Below are positions 17,605 through 26,382 of a stretch of 46,741 nt of DNA, one piece after another. The first letter of the stretch is position 1. Each line of letters opens with the position of its first letter. The DNA is from Planctomycetota bacterium. Lineage in GTDB: Bacteria > Planctomycetota > Planctomycetia > Planctomycetales > Planctomycetaceae. A program made the position numbers and the translations under genes. The notes beneath the pieces are model-generated. The model saw only the letters and a program-made list of their open reading frames with translations, did no database searches and was not told the origin of the DNA. The DNA lies in assembly GCA_027623235.1 (NCBI GenBank), contig JAQBVJ010000053.1, positions 1 to 46,741 of the forward strand, read 5' to 3'.

Positions 17605-18510
17605 ATGGAGCTGTCTCCGAAAAAACAGAAACTCACCACGCTGCTCAGCAACGAAACGTTGAGCCGCGTGGAGCGATTGCGGCTGAATCCGAACCGCCGA
17701 AAGACGAACCGCAGCCGCGGCGAGCATCTTTCCGGCAAAGGCGGAACCAGCATCGAGTTCTCGGACTACCGCGACTACGTGGCCGGCGACGACATCCGCT
17801 ACGTCGACTGGAACATTTTTGCCCGGCTGCAGCGGCCCTACCTGAAACTGTACCGGCACGAAGAGGAAATGAACGTCGCCATTCTGATCGACGCGTCGGC
17901 CTCGATGAACTTTCAAGACAAGTTCGAGCGGGCTCGACAGCTGGCCGCGGCCTTCGGTCTGATGGGGCTCACGAATAACGAAAAGGTCAGCGTCTTTTCG
18001 TGCAACCATGCCGGCACGACTCCGAAGATGATGCCTCCGTCGACCGGTCGACAGTACCGCTCGCGACTGCTGACGTTTCTGGAGGGCCTCGAGCCGGGCG
18101 GCGACTTTTCGGTCGAGCAGGCAGTTGAGACGATGCTCACCTACCACAAGGGAAAAGGCATCGCAGTCGTCCTGTCCGACTTCCTCACCTTCGGCGACAT
18201 CCCGAAAGCGTTCAACATGCTGTTCAGCGCCGGGCTGGAGACGTACGGCATCCAGCTGCTCTCGCCGGAAGAAATCGATCCGGAGCTGACGGGCGATGTC
18301 CGGTTCATCGATTGCGAAACGGGCACATCGCTCGATGTTTCCTCGGCCGGAGACCTGCTGGGGATTTACCACGAGCACCGGCTCGGTCTGCAGGAGCACC
18401 TGGAATCGACGTGTCGAAAACGGAACGGTCGCTTTCTGTCGTTCAGCTCAGCGGATTCCGTCGAGACGATTCTGTTCGAGAACCTGCTGCGCCGGGGGTG
18501 GATCCTGTGA
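17605..18510 (+). CDS. DUF58 family protein with vWA-like domain
   Basis: I place the start at the ATG at 17605 (301 aa, beginning MELSPKKQKL); an upstream frame extension is possible but shows no family similarity. The DUF58 core is unmistakable: EFSDYRDYVAGDDIRYVDWN with the following AR (residues 51-74). A von Willebrand A-type fold follows with the metal-site motif DASAS at 96-100. DUF58 proteins usually sit in a MoxR ATPase - DUF58 - BatA cluster and are thought to act with the ATPase on membrane or periplasmic protein complexes. Here the vWA partner gene follows with a 4-base overlap (GTGA), but no MoxR gene precedes it within the window. Confidence 0.9.
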   Translation: MELSPKKQKLTTLLSNETLSRVERLRLNPNRRKTNRSRGEHLSGKGGTSIEFSDYRDYVAGDDIRYVDWNIFARLQRPYLKLYRHEEEMNVAILIDASASMNFQDKFERARQLAAAFGLMGLTNNEKVSVFSCNHAGTTPKMMPPSTGRQYRSRLLTFLEGLEPGGDFSVEQAVETMLTYHKGKGIAVVLSDFLTFGDIPKAFNMLFSAGLETYGIQLLSPEEIDPELTGDVRFIDCETGTSLDVSSAGDLLGIYHEHRLGLQEHLESTCRKRNGRFLSFSSADSVETILFENLLRRGWIL

Positions 18511-20390
18511 CGTGGCCCGGGTTCTCGGCAATCGCAAACGCATGGTGGTTTCTTCTGCTGATTCCGCTGGTCGTGTTTTACTTTCTAAAGCTGAAGCGGC
18601 CGCGGATGGAAATCCCGTCGCTCGCGCTGTGGCAGTCGGTCGTGAACGATCAGCGAGTGAACTCGCCGTTTCAGAAGTTCAAGAAGAACATACTTCTGCT
18701 TCTGCAGCTGATCATCCTGTGCCTGCTGGTGCTGGGAGCCATGCAGCCGTTTATTCCGAGCGGCGCGGATCGATCTCAGTATCTGCCCATTCTGGTCGAC
18801 TGTTCGGCGAGCATGGGAGCGCGCGATCAGAAGACCGGCAAGACGCGACTTGAGCTGGCAAAAGAACAGCTCCAGGAGCTCATTGATAACCTGTTGCCCG
18901 GGCAGGAGCTGTCGCTGATCTCGATGCACGCGACGGCTCAGCGGCTGACCGAGTTCACGGACAACCGCCGCATTCTCGAAGCGGCGATGGACAAGCTCGT
19001 CGTCCACGACGTGCCCAACACGATCGAGGACGCGCTGCAGATGACACAGGCGCTCGCCCGATCCGTTCCGATCGAGACGGTCGTCGTCTACTCCGACGGC
19101 AACTTTCCTCAGCAGGTGAATTTCGACCTGCCGTTCGAAATCAACTATCAGAAACTCGAACCGGCTGGCCCGAATGTCGGCATCACGGAGTTCAACGCCC
19201 GGCAGAACGTGCCACCGAACTGGAATGCTTTCATCCGGGTTGAGGCTTCGGCACAGGCATCGGGTCGTGTTGAGCTCTGGCAGAACGAAGTGAAAATCGG
19301 CGATGAGGAATTCATCCTCGACGCGGGCGAGTCGCAACGGCTGGTGTTTGAACTGGAGTCGCAGGCGTCGTCGCGGCTCGAAGCGCGAATGGTCATCGCG
19401 TCGGACAGTTACGACTCGCTCGATTCAGACAATGTCGCGTTTCTCGATTTGCCGCCCGCTCGAAATCTTCAGGTTTACGCGCATCCGGACCTGACATCGT
19501 TCCGACACGCGTTGCGTGATATTCAGGGTGTCGAGGTCTATCCCGTCGACGGAGCCGACGCGAATCGAACCGCAGAGTACGACCTTGTCGTGACTGATCG
19601 CATCTCGGACGACGAATTGAACTCGACGGTTTACCTCTTTGTCGGCGGAATCCCGCGTGATCTGACCAGCGAGTTCGAAGTCGAGCTCAACCTGACGGAC
19701 ATCATTCGCTGGGAACGCTCTTCACCACTGCTGCAGCACATGCAACTGCGGGACGTTCAGATCAACGATGATGTCAAACAGGCAGAGAACTTCACGGACG
19801 GAGACCTGGAGAACCTCGGCTACGAAGTCCTCGCTCACGGTCGAAACGGGGCGATGATGCTGCAGAAAAGGGAAGGCCGAAAATTGAGCTTCTTCGTCCT
19901 CTTCCATCCGGATCGATCGACACTGCCATACCGAATTGCGTTTCCGATCTTCGTGAAAAATGCTGTCGATGTTGCGTTCCACGAGGTGGCGATTGGCGAA
20001 GTGCGTGGGCTCAAGACGCGGGTTCTGCCAGCGATGTCGCTGTCGATGGACCGCGAATACCAGATACAGCTTCCGAACGGGACGACTCTGACGGCCAAAT
20101 CCGATGACAAAGGCACGCTGGCCGGTGTGCCGGCTTACCATGTCGGCGAGTATGTCGTCAGGGAAGCTGGCAAGGAACAAGCTCGGCGAGCCATCAGCCT
20201 GCTCAGCACAAGCGAGTCGTCGCTGGTCGGCGTGGACCGGATTCTGTTCAGCGAGCTCGCGGTCAACGCTTCGGATTCCGTGCTCGATTCAGACCGACCG
20301 CTGTGGTCAACGCTCGCAATGATTGCTTTTCTGGTACTCCTTCTTGAGTGGTGGTTTTATCAACGACGCCCGACGGTCGCGTCGGGTTAG
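18507..20390 (+). CDS. BatA-like membrane protein with vWA domain
   Basis: The 627-aa product starts at a GTG at 18507, overlapping the DUF58 stop by 4 bases, with a GGGGGTGGA ribosome site. Two N-terminal membrane segments (about 11-28 and 60-80) flank the basic loop typical of the BatA/aerotolerance N-terminal domain (FYFLKLKRPRMEIPSLALW). A vWA domain follows, with the metal-ion site DCSAS at 98-102. The middle part looks like beta-sandwich repeats that would lie outside the membrane, and a last helix (about 599-617) anchors the C-terminus. Such proteins are inferred to work with DUF58 and MoxR partners in envelope protein assembly; direct evidence is scarce. A start further upstream at 18312 would overlap the DUF58 gene by 200 bases and is rejected. 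Confidence 0.88.
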   Translation: MTWPGFSAIANAWWFLLLIPLVVFYFLKLKRPRMEIPSLALWQSVVNDQRVNSPFQKFKKNILLLLQLIILCLLVLGAMQPFIPSGADRSQYLPILVDCSASMGARDQKTGKTRLELAKEQLQELIDNLLPGQELSLISMHATAQRLTEFTDNRRILEAAMDKLVVHDVPNTIEDALQMTQALARSVPIETVVVYSDGNFPQQVNFDLPFEINYQKLEPAGPNVGITEFNARQNVPPNWNAFIRVEASAQASGRVELWQNEVKIGDEEFILDAGESQRLVFELESQASSRLEARMVIASDSYDSLDSDNVAFLDLPPARNLQVYAHPDLTSFRHALRDIQGVEVYPVDGADANRTAEYDLVVTDRISDDELNSTVYLFVGGIPRDLTSEFEVELNLTDIIRWERSSPLLQHMQLRDVQINDDVKQAENFTDGDLENLGYEVLAHGRNGAMMLQKREGRKLSFFVLFHPDRSTLPYRIAFPIFVKNAVDVAFHEVAIGEVRGLKTRVLPAMSLSMDREYQIQLPNGTTLTAKSDDKGTLAGVPAYHVGEYVVREAGKEQARRAISLLSTSESSLVGVDRILFSELAVNASDSVLDSDRPLWSTLAMIAFLVLLLEWWFYQRRPTVASG

Positions 20391-20400
20391 CGATTCATGT

Positions 20401-20478
20401 TGAACCCGTGGCCGCAGGCCAGGCGGACAGTCGGCAGTCAGTTTGACGGGGCGGACCTGGCCTTTGGCCACGGGTTAA
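20401..20478. repeat. Imperfect inverted repeat between BatA-like and 781-aa protein genes
   Basis: Arms of 23 bp (20401-20423 and 20456-20478) are reverse complements with three mismatches around acccgtggcc...ggccagg. The element begins 10 bases after the upstream stop and leaves 48 bases to the next start. There is no T-run, and the genes flanking it look like one operon, so transcription presumably passes through it. Confidence 0.85.
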
Positions 20479-20526
20479 ACAGGCAAGCGAAATAAACAGG
20501 CAAGCGAGTTTCGAGAGGTGCGACGG

Positions 20527-22872
20527 ATGGCCGTTCAATTGAGAGCTCTCGGACTGACCTTGCTGATTCTGCTGGGAGGCAGCGTCGCGGTCGCCCAGAA
20601 ACTGCCGTTGCAGCTGGAGCAGAAGTCGACTCAGAAGGTGCGGTTTGGAGCCCCCCTCCCGGCGGAATTCGAGCTCATCTGGAATGGTCCGGGACTCCTG
20701 AAAGGTCGAGTGTCGCTGAGTGTCCGCGACTCGGGGAGACTCCTGTCGTCCACCATCTCATCGCCGCTCGTCCTGACGGGTGGCAAGAATGACCTGCGGA
20801 TGATGCTGCCGACGGTTGAGGGACAGGCGAAATCCGACTACGTCGAACTTCACGCCCGGTTCATCGTCGACGACGGAAAGGGAGAAGTGGACCTCGGCGC
20901 TCGCCCGATGCGTGTCCCGATGTCGAACGAGCGAGTCTTTCGCGTCGTCTTCTGCGATCAGTTTTCGTTCAAGTTGGATCCGGACATCGCAGCGGCACTG
21001 CAAAGCTTTTCCGTCGAGCGTTACTGGAGGCCGGTCGGCTTCGACAGTTCCCGACTGAACATTCCAGGAGTCAACCGGCTCAGCCGACACACGCCCGCTC
21101 AGCAGGATCCGTCCGAGAAACTTCTGCTGAGCCTGATCGGGCGGCCGGAAGATTTCTCGACGACAACGGATCGTTACGAACCGGCCGACATGCCGGTCGA
21201 CCCGCACTGGTACTGCAACTTCGACATCGTCCTGATGAGCGAGTCCGGGTTCGCCCGGCTTCGGACTCCGCAACTGGATGCCCTCGCCGAGTGGGTGCGG
21301 GCGGGCGGCAGTCTGTGTGTCGAGCCGCTGGGTCTGCTTGAGGATCGACACCTCGACTTTCTCAACAGACTCGCGAGTACTCGCCAGGCCGGGCCATACA
21401 CACTCGGGGTTGAGGGACGGATTGAACTTCCAGAGGACTCGCCGTTTGAAACTCTGAATCCTGGCCTCGGGCACCTGGCCGTGCTCCACAAACCGCTGGA
21501 CGGCAAACAGCAACCCGACTCCCGAGCCTGGAAAGAGCTCGTTGCATTTCTCTGGAAGTTTCGCAAAGTCCAGCGCGACGCCATTCGTGATTTCGGACAC
21601 TTCCGTCTGGGAGGTGCAGCGCTTTCTCAATTCGTGCCAGTGGCGCTGCCGCGTCCACGGTTGCCGCCTAACTTCAATCAGCTGCCACGGGACCAGAAGC
21701 TCCAAGCTCAGGCCGCTTATAATCAGCAGCAAGCTCGATACGACCAGCAAAGGGCACTTCAAGTCCAGCGTTCGCAAATGCTCGCTCAGGCGCGGATGTA
21801 TGGAAACGTAAAATTGAATCTTAATTCCTTCGGCACGTACTACACCCCGACGGGAAGCGGGATGGGGGGGCTGCAATTTCAGCCGGTTCAATCGGGAGAC
21901 GGGCTTCTGAAGCGCTTGATCCCTGAAGAGGTGGAAATCGTCCCGCTCGAGTACATCGCCGGGATTCTTGTCCTGTACGTGCTGGCGATCGGACCGGGCG
22001 AGTACATCCTGCTCGGCCTGTTTCGCCTCCGACGGTTTACCTGGATTACTTTTCCGCTTCTGACCGTTGGCTTCACGCTGTTCACCGTGTGGCTGTCGAA
22101 CGACTACCTCAGCTCTTCGGTTGAGCGAACTCACGCCACCGTGATCGACGTGGGCGAGGACGGATCGGTGTTGCGCGAAAACCGCTTTGAGTTGCTCTAC
22201 ACGGCCTCAACACACGACGTCGTGACGGAACTGGATCGAGGTCTGTTCACGCCCATCGATCATACGCGCTTCGGTGCTGAGCAGCAGAACCTGCAAATGC
22301 AGAGAATGGCAGCGCGTGGTCGTGTTCCTGACAATTTCGAATCACAATTGATCATTGACCCACCGGTCCTCGAAGGAAAACCGCCCGGGAGCCATCACGC
22401 CGTTCAGAATGTTCCTCAGTGGACTCCGCAGATCAATCGAATTTTCCGGATCGCCCCGTCCGACGAAGTCATCGACAAAGCGCTCACCGGATTTGACTGG
22501 ACTCGCCCGTGGAATCTTCAGCGAGATGCGAGTGAGATTCAGCGAATGGCCGCGGTGGCTTTCGGGCCTGAAGCCAAAGCGATCGGGTTCGCTTCCGGGC
22601 ACGTGCTGTTTGGCGATCCCACAGAGTTTTTCCCCGTCGCACTGACGACTACCGAAACGGGACAGATGCTGTCGCACGATTTTCTCACCGACATCAGCGT
22701 TCGGCAGCCGCGGAATCTCTTTGAGGTCGTGTCGCAGATTGCTCCGCACGGCGGCAGCAACTTTGAAGATCTCACCCTACTCGACGTGACTGACGCAACT
22801 CAGTCACTGCTGCTGATCGTCGTTCCCGATCCCGACGGACTGCGAATCTACCGACGGCTTTTCAGAAACTGA
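20527..22872 (+). CDS. Exported/membrane protein of unknown function in the DUF58-BatA cluster
   Basis: The 781-aa product starts at the ATG at 20527 (ribosome site gagagg). It has a signal peptide (1-23), a beta-rich N-terminal region, a class-I glutamine-amidotransferase-like segment from about 136 to 300 (for example DIVLMSESGFARLRTPQLDA then LAEWVRAGGSLCVEPLG), a Gln-rich stretch at about 385-425, two transmembrane helices at about 475-497 and 504-524, and a 250-residue C-terminal domain. The same overall layout, a large envelope protein with a GATase-like fold and two central helices, is often found downstream of BatA-type genes. I cannot assign an activity; the GATase-like part has no visible Cys-His-Glu triad. 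Its position suggests it works with the DUF58 and vWA proteins. Confidence 0.75.
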   Translation: MAVQLRALGLTLLILLGGSVAVAQKLPLQLEQKSTQKVRFGAPLPAEFELIWNGPGLLKGRVSLSVRDSGRLLSSTISSPLVLTGGKNDLRMMLPTVEGQAKSDYVELHARFIVDDGKGEVDLGARPMRVPMSNERVFRVVFCDQFSFKLDPDIAAALQSFSVERYWRPVGFDSSRLNIPGVNRLSRHTPAQQDPSEKLLLSLIGRPEDFSTTTDRYEPADMPVDPHWYCNFDIVLMSESGFARLRTPQLDALAEWVRAGGSLCVEPLGLLEDRHLDFLNRLASTRQAGPYTLGVEGRIELPEDSPFETLNPGLGHLAVLHKPLDGKQQPDSRAWKELVAFLWKFRKVQRDAIRDFGHFRLGGAALSQFVPVALPRPRLPPNFNQLPRDQKLQAQAAYNQQQARYDQQRALQVQRSQMLAQARMYGNVKLNLNSFGTYYTPTGSGMGGLQFQPVQSGDGLLKRLIPEEVEIVPLEYIAGILVLYVLAIGPGEYILLGLFRLRRFTWITFPLLTVGFTLFTVWLSNDYLSSSVERTHATVIDVGEDGSVLRENRFELLYTASTHDVVTELDRGLFTPIDHTRFGAEQQNLQMQRMAARGRVPDNFESQLIIDPPVLEGKPPGSHHAVQNVPQWTPQINRIFRIAPSDEVIDKALTGFDWTRPWNLQRDASEIQRMAAVAFGPEAKAIGFASGHVLFGDPTEFFPVALTTTETGQMLSHDFLTDISVRQPRNLFEVVSQIAPHGGSNFEDLTLLDVTDATQSLLLIVVPDPDGLRIYRRLFRN

Positions 22873-22916
22873 CGACTCAGACTCCGATTTTCCGACCACA
22901 ACAAAGACCGGCCACC

Positions 22917-24035
22917 ATGACTGAGACCACCGGATCCGAAAATGACACCGCCGATGAGGCCGACGAAGAGATCGTCGACCTCGAAGAAACCGATGAGAGC
23001 CTGGCCGCCGGAACTGAACCGGAAACACTTGACGGAGTTTTGCTGGCACCGGGGGAAGAATCCGCCTCGGCCCGCGCCGTCGGCTCGAAGGCAGACGGAC
23101 CGCCGGTCGTCGTCGACGTTCGCAACCTCTGGGTTCGGTATGGGAAAACCGTCGCTGTGCGTGGAATCAACCTTCAGATTCCGAAGGGCGAGGTGTTTGG
23201 TTTCATCGGCCCCAACGGTGCCGGCAAGAGCTCGTCAATCAAAGTCCTCGCCACCTTGATGCGCAACTTCGAAGGCAGCGCCCGAGTTTGCGGGTTCGAC
23301 GTTCGCCGCAATCCGACCGCCGTTCGAGAGCGGATGGGCTACGTCCCGGACTTTTTCGGCGTCTACGAGGACCTGACCTCGCGCGAGTATCTGCACTTTT
23401 TCGCGGCCGCCTACCGCATCGATCGGAACAAACGCGACGGCATCGTCGATGATGTGCTCGAGCTGACCGACCTGACCAACAAGATCGACGCCCAGGTCGA
23501 CACGCTTTCGCGAGGCATGAAACAGCGGCTCTCGCTCGCTCGAGTTCTGCTGCATGACCCGGAACTGCTGCTGCTCGACGAGCCAACAAGCGGCCTGGAT
23601 CCGCGGGCGCGGATCGAGGTCCGCGAGCTGCTGAAAGCGCTGACCGAAATGGGCAAGACGATCCTGATCTCCAGCCACATCCTGCATGAGCTCGCCCATC
23701 TCTGCACACGGATCGGCATCATCGAGGCGGGTGAAATGGTTGCCCAGGGCTCGCTGAACGACATCTACCGGCAGTTGTCGCTGCTGCGGGTGGTTCACCT
23801 TCAGCTGGCTAATCCGTCACCCGAACTTCTCGAAAAGATCCGGACGATCCCCGGCGTCGAAGAGCTGGAGGAACAGGTCGACCGAATCTCGATGCGGCTC
23901 CGCGAGGACATGATGCCGATCGAAGACTTCCATCAGGCGCTCTGCAGTCACGGGGCGAAAATCCGAATGTTCCAGCCCGAAGCCATGGACATGGAAACCG
24001 CCTTCATGAAACTGACTCAGGGCAAAACGGCCTGA
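22917..24035 (+). CDS. ABC transporter ATP-binding protein with acidic N-terminal extension
   Basis: The 372-aa product carries a complete ABC ATPase domain from about residue 64: Walker A GPNGAGKSS at 98-106, signature LSRGMKQ at 196-202, Walker B LLLLDEPTSGLDP at 216-228, and the switch His in ISSHILHE. Its best resemblance is to ATPases of ABC-2-type exporters (DrrA/CcmA class). The first 60 residues are an unusual acidic, probably disordered extension with more than 15 Asp/Glu. The last 100 residues form the typical regulatory tail. No permease gene follows; the nearest ABC-2 permease lies on the other strand at 26383-28116. It is probably co-transcribed with the 781-aa protein gene, 44 bases upstream. 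Confidence 0.92.
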   Translation: MTETTGSENDTADEADEEIVDLEETDESLAAGTEPETLDGVLLAPGEESASARAVGSKADGPPVVVDVRNLWVRYGKTVAVRGINLQIPKGEVFGFIGPNGAGKSSSIKVLATLMRNFEGSARVCGFDVRRNPTAVRERMGYVPDFFGVYEDLTSREYLHFFAAAYRIDRNKRDGIVDDVLELTDLTNKIDAQVDTLSRGMKQRLSLARVLLHDPELLLLDEPTSGLDPRARIEVRELLKALTEMGKTILISSHILHELAHLCTRIGIIEAGEMVAQGSLNDIYRQLSLLRVVHLQLANPSPELLEKIRTIPGVEELEEQVDRISMRLREDMMPIEDFHQALCSHGAKIRMFQPEAMDMETAFMKLTQGKTA

Positions 24036-24073
24036 CGCAGGCCATCACGAGCCGTGCATTGAGGCGGGAGCTG

Positions 24074-25096
24074 CTACGCTTTCGGCTTGCCCGAACTTCT
24101 TCTCACACGTTGAGCTCCAGCCGGATGCATGAATTGTTCGATGAGAGCTCTCTCCGACATCGTGCCGACGACGACACCCTCCCGACAGACTGCCGCCAGC
24201 GCGTGCCCGTTCTCGCGGAGAGTGAGCAGCGCGGTCAGCCGCGTGGCGTCGTGATTGATCTGCGGCATTTCTCGAATCACCTTGTCCGATTCGGCAGGCA
24301 GAAGTTTCAAGTCGATCAACCTGACATAGCCAAACCAGTCGTTCGTTGTTCCTGACCGGCGGATGGCGACATGAATGAGTCCGTAATCGCGGGCGAAATC
24401 TGTCAGCTCCTGCCGCGTTGCCGTCTCCTCAAGACCGAGAACTCGATCGGCAGGCGTCATGAAGTCCGCGGCCCGCAAACTCGATTCATGCAGCAGACCA
24501 TGAACCAGAGCCCCCTGTCCTGCCGTCAGCAGACCATGCTCATGCCCCTTGTCGAGAACATGGCTGAGCCGGTGTCGCCCGAGAACCAGATCCAGTTGAT
24601 GCGGCCTGGACCTGCTGAGCCGTTCGAACAAACGTGTGATCCACACCAGTGGCAAAGAGACTGGCTGGAACAGTTGATAGCAGAACCAAAACCGACGTAA
24701 TCCCCTTCGCAGAAGTTCAGTCGGGGCACGGAAGTAAAGATTCTTCGGCATCAACTCGCCAAACAGAAAGATGACCGGAGCAAACAACAGAGTCGTCGCC
24801 ACTTCCAGCAGAACGCTGCTTGTCGTGAAAACGGCCCCCACCGCGAAACCGATTGCGACCGTCGCCAGATAGTTGGCAATGTTGTTTCCAACAAGAGTTG
24901 TCGCGACGAAGTAGGACGGATTCTGGACGAACCACAACAGACGCTGCGCAGCCGTGTCGCCGGCGTGCGCATCGATGCTCAGGCGAAGAAAGCTCACCCG
25001 GTAAAATCCCGTTTCCGAGCCACTGAAGAAGGCCGACAAACGGACTCCCAGCACAAAGAGCGCGATCGAAGCAGCGAGGGTCAACCAGACTGTCAT
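24074..25096 (-). CDS. CNNM/DUF21 membrane protein with CBS domains (second of a tandem pair)
   Basis: The 340-aa product starts at the ATG at 25096, which overlaps the stop of the upstream paralogue (ATGA). It begins with a DUF21/CNNM membrane domain of three to four helices (about 1-160; SAFFSGSETGFYRVS contains the family S-x-E-T motif), followed by a CBS-pair region (about 190-320; DFMTPADRVLGLEE is the conserved opening). Unlike its neighbour, it ends after the CBS pair and lacks the CorC_HlyC domain. CNNM proteins are Mg2+ transporters or regulators of metal efflux. The tight overlap suggests the pair forms a hetero-oligomer. A longer frame upstream lies entirely within the neighbour gene and is rejected. 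Confidence 0.88.
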   Translation of the reverse strand: MTVWLTLAASIALFVLGVRLSAFFSGSETGFYRVSFLRLSIDAHAGDTAAQRLLWFVQNPSYFVATTLVGNNIANYLATVAIGFAVGAVFTTSSVLLEVATTLLFAPVIFLFGELMPKNLYFRAPTELLRRGLRRFWFCYQLFQPVSLPLVWITRLFERLSRSRPHQLDLVLGRHRLSHVLDKGHEHGLLTAGQGALVHGLLHESSLRAADFMTPADRVLGLEETATRQELTDFARDYGLIHVAIRRSGTTNDWFGYVRLIDLKLLPAESDKVIREMPQINHDATRLTALLTLRENGHALAAVCREGVVVGTMSERALIEQFMHPAGAQRVRRSSGKPKA

Positions 25097-26361
25097 GAGG
25101 ACTCCTTCGTGACGAGCACTCGGAAGTGACCTCGACGCTGAATTTCCAGAACGTGAAACAGGTAGCCACGCCAGCGGCACTCGTCGCCCTTGACCGGAAT
25201 CTTCTGCAGCAGCTGGTGAAACAGACCAGCAACCGTGACCTGCCCGTCTGCCTCCGAGACAAACTCCAGATCCAGCCGCCGACAGAGGTAGCGCAGCGAC
25301 GTAATCGCGTCGACATGGAAGTCGCCGTTGTCCAGTTCTTCGACCGGCTCCCGCTTGAGAACGCGCCGGGCCCGGCTTGGTTCGGCGGCGAGGATTGTGT
25401 CGACAATGTCCTCGTAAGTCGCGATGCCGACCGTGTCGCCGTACTCGTTGATGATGGACGCCACCTGGCACTCTTGATTCTCCATTCGCTGCAAAACGTG
25501 CGCGACTGACGAACACCACGGCGCATGAATAATTCTTCCGACGAAGGCCGACAGGTCTTCCTCAGCAAACGCGGAAAACTGCGAGAGCGAAACGGCCCCT
25601 TCGATGTCTTCGCCATTCTCATTCAGAATGACCACGTACTCAGCGGCAGTCTTCTCACCGGAAAGATCCGCCAGTCGCACCGGCGGGCGAAATGCCGGGT
25701 AGGTGCCGCGCGGCCGCATGATTTCTTCGACCGGATAATCGGAAAGGTCAAGAATGTTGTGCAGCACCTGTCGTTCATGCTGCAGGACATACTGGCTGCC
25801 GGCGGAATTATCGATCGCCTGAACCAGATCGTTCGAGTGCAGAGACTTTTCCTTGCGGATGTCCGGCCAGAACATTTTTCGAAGCGATCGTGTGACCCGT
25901 CGAAATGTCGGGGCGAGTGGATCAAACATCCGGACTGCAAGCGCCAGTGGCAGGCTGACCGTTTTCGCGAGTTGATCTCGAAACAGGACCGCACCACTTT
26001 TGGGAATGACTTCGCCGCAGACAATCATCGCACCGAGGCTGACAACGCTGAACGCCCCTGCGAGTCCCGGCAGATCCCTCTCGAACAGCCGCCCGGAGAT
26101 GACCACTCCGCACGCAAAGAAGGCGAGGTTGATGACCAGATTCCAGAACAGCACGGCCGTGAGCAGCCGGTCCGGATCTCGGAGCAACGCGACAACTCGC
26201 AGCTCGCTGGCACGCCCGCTTCGCTGAAATCCGGCAACCTGCTCGGACGAAAGAAAGAACAGCGCCGTCTCACTGGACGAGAAAAATGCGGAACCGATCA
26301 GCAGGCAGACCATCGCCAGCAGCGGAAGGAACAGTTCGGAGTTCTCGAAAATGACGGTCAT
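25093..26361 (-). CDS. CNNM/HlyC-CorC family membrane protein with CBS and CorC_HlyC domains
   Basis: This 422-aa protein has the full domain order of the family: DUF21/CNNM membrane domain (about 1-185; SAFFSSSETALFFLSSEQ is the signature), CBS pair (about 205-330; IMRPRGTYPAFRP, then IINEYGDTVGIATYEDIVDT) and a C-terminal CorC_HlyC domain (about 340-420). Members transport or regulate Mg2+ and Co2+ at the cytoplasmic membrane. It lies 21 bases after the ABC permease gene and overlaps the shorter paralogue by 4 bases, so all three are probably one transcript. The ribosome site is weak, which fits coupled translation. Confidence 0.92.
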   Translation of the reverse strand: MTVIFENSELFLPLLAMVCLLIGSAFFSSSETALFFLSSEQVAGFQRSGRASELRVVALLRDPDRLLTAVLFWNLVINLAFFACGVVISGRLFERDLPGLAGAFSVVSLGAMIVCGEVIPKSGAVLFRDQLAKTVSLPLALAVRMFDPLAPTFRRVTRSLRKMFWPDIRKEKSLHSNDLVQAIDNSAGSQYVLQHERQVLHNILDLSDYPVEEIMRPRGTYPAFRPPVRLADLSGEKTAAEYVVILNENGEDIEGAVSLSQFSAFAEEDLSAFVGRIIHAPWCSSVAHVLQRMENQECQVASIINEYGDTVGIATYEDIVDTILAAEPSRARRVLKREPVEELDNGDFHVDAITSLRYLCRRLDLEFVSEADGQVTVAGLFHQLLQKIPVKGDECRWRGYLFHVLEIQRRGHFRVLVTKESS

Positions 26362-26382
26362 CAGTGTTGAGAGTCGTCCAGG

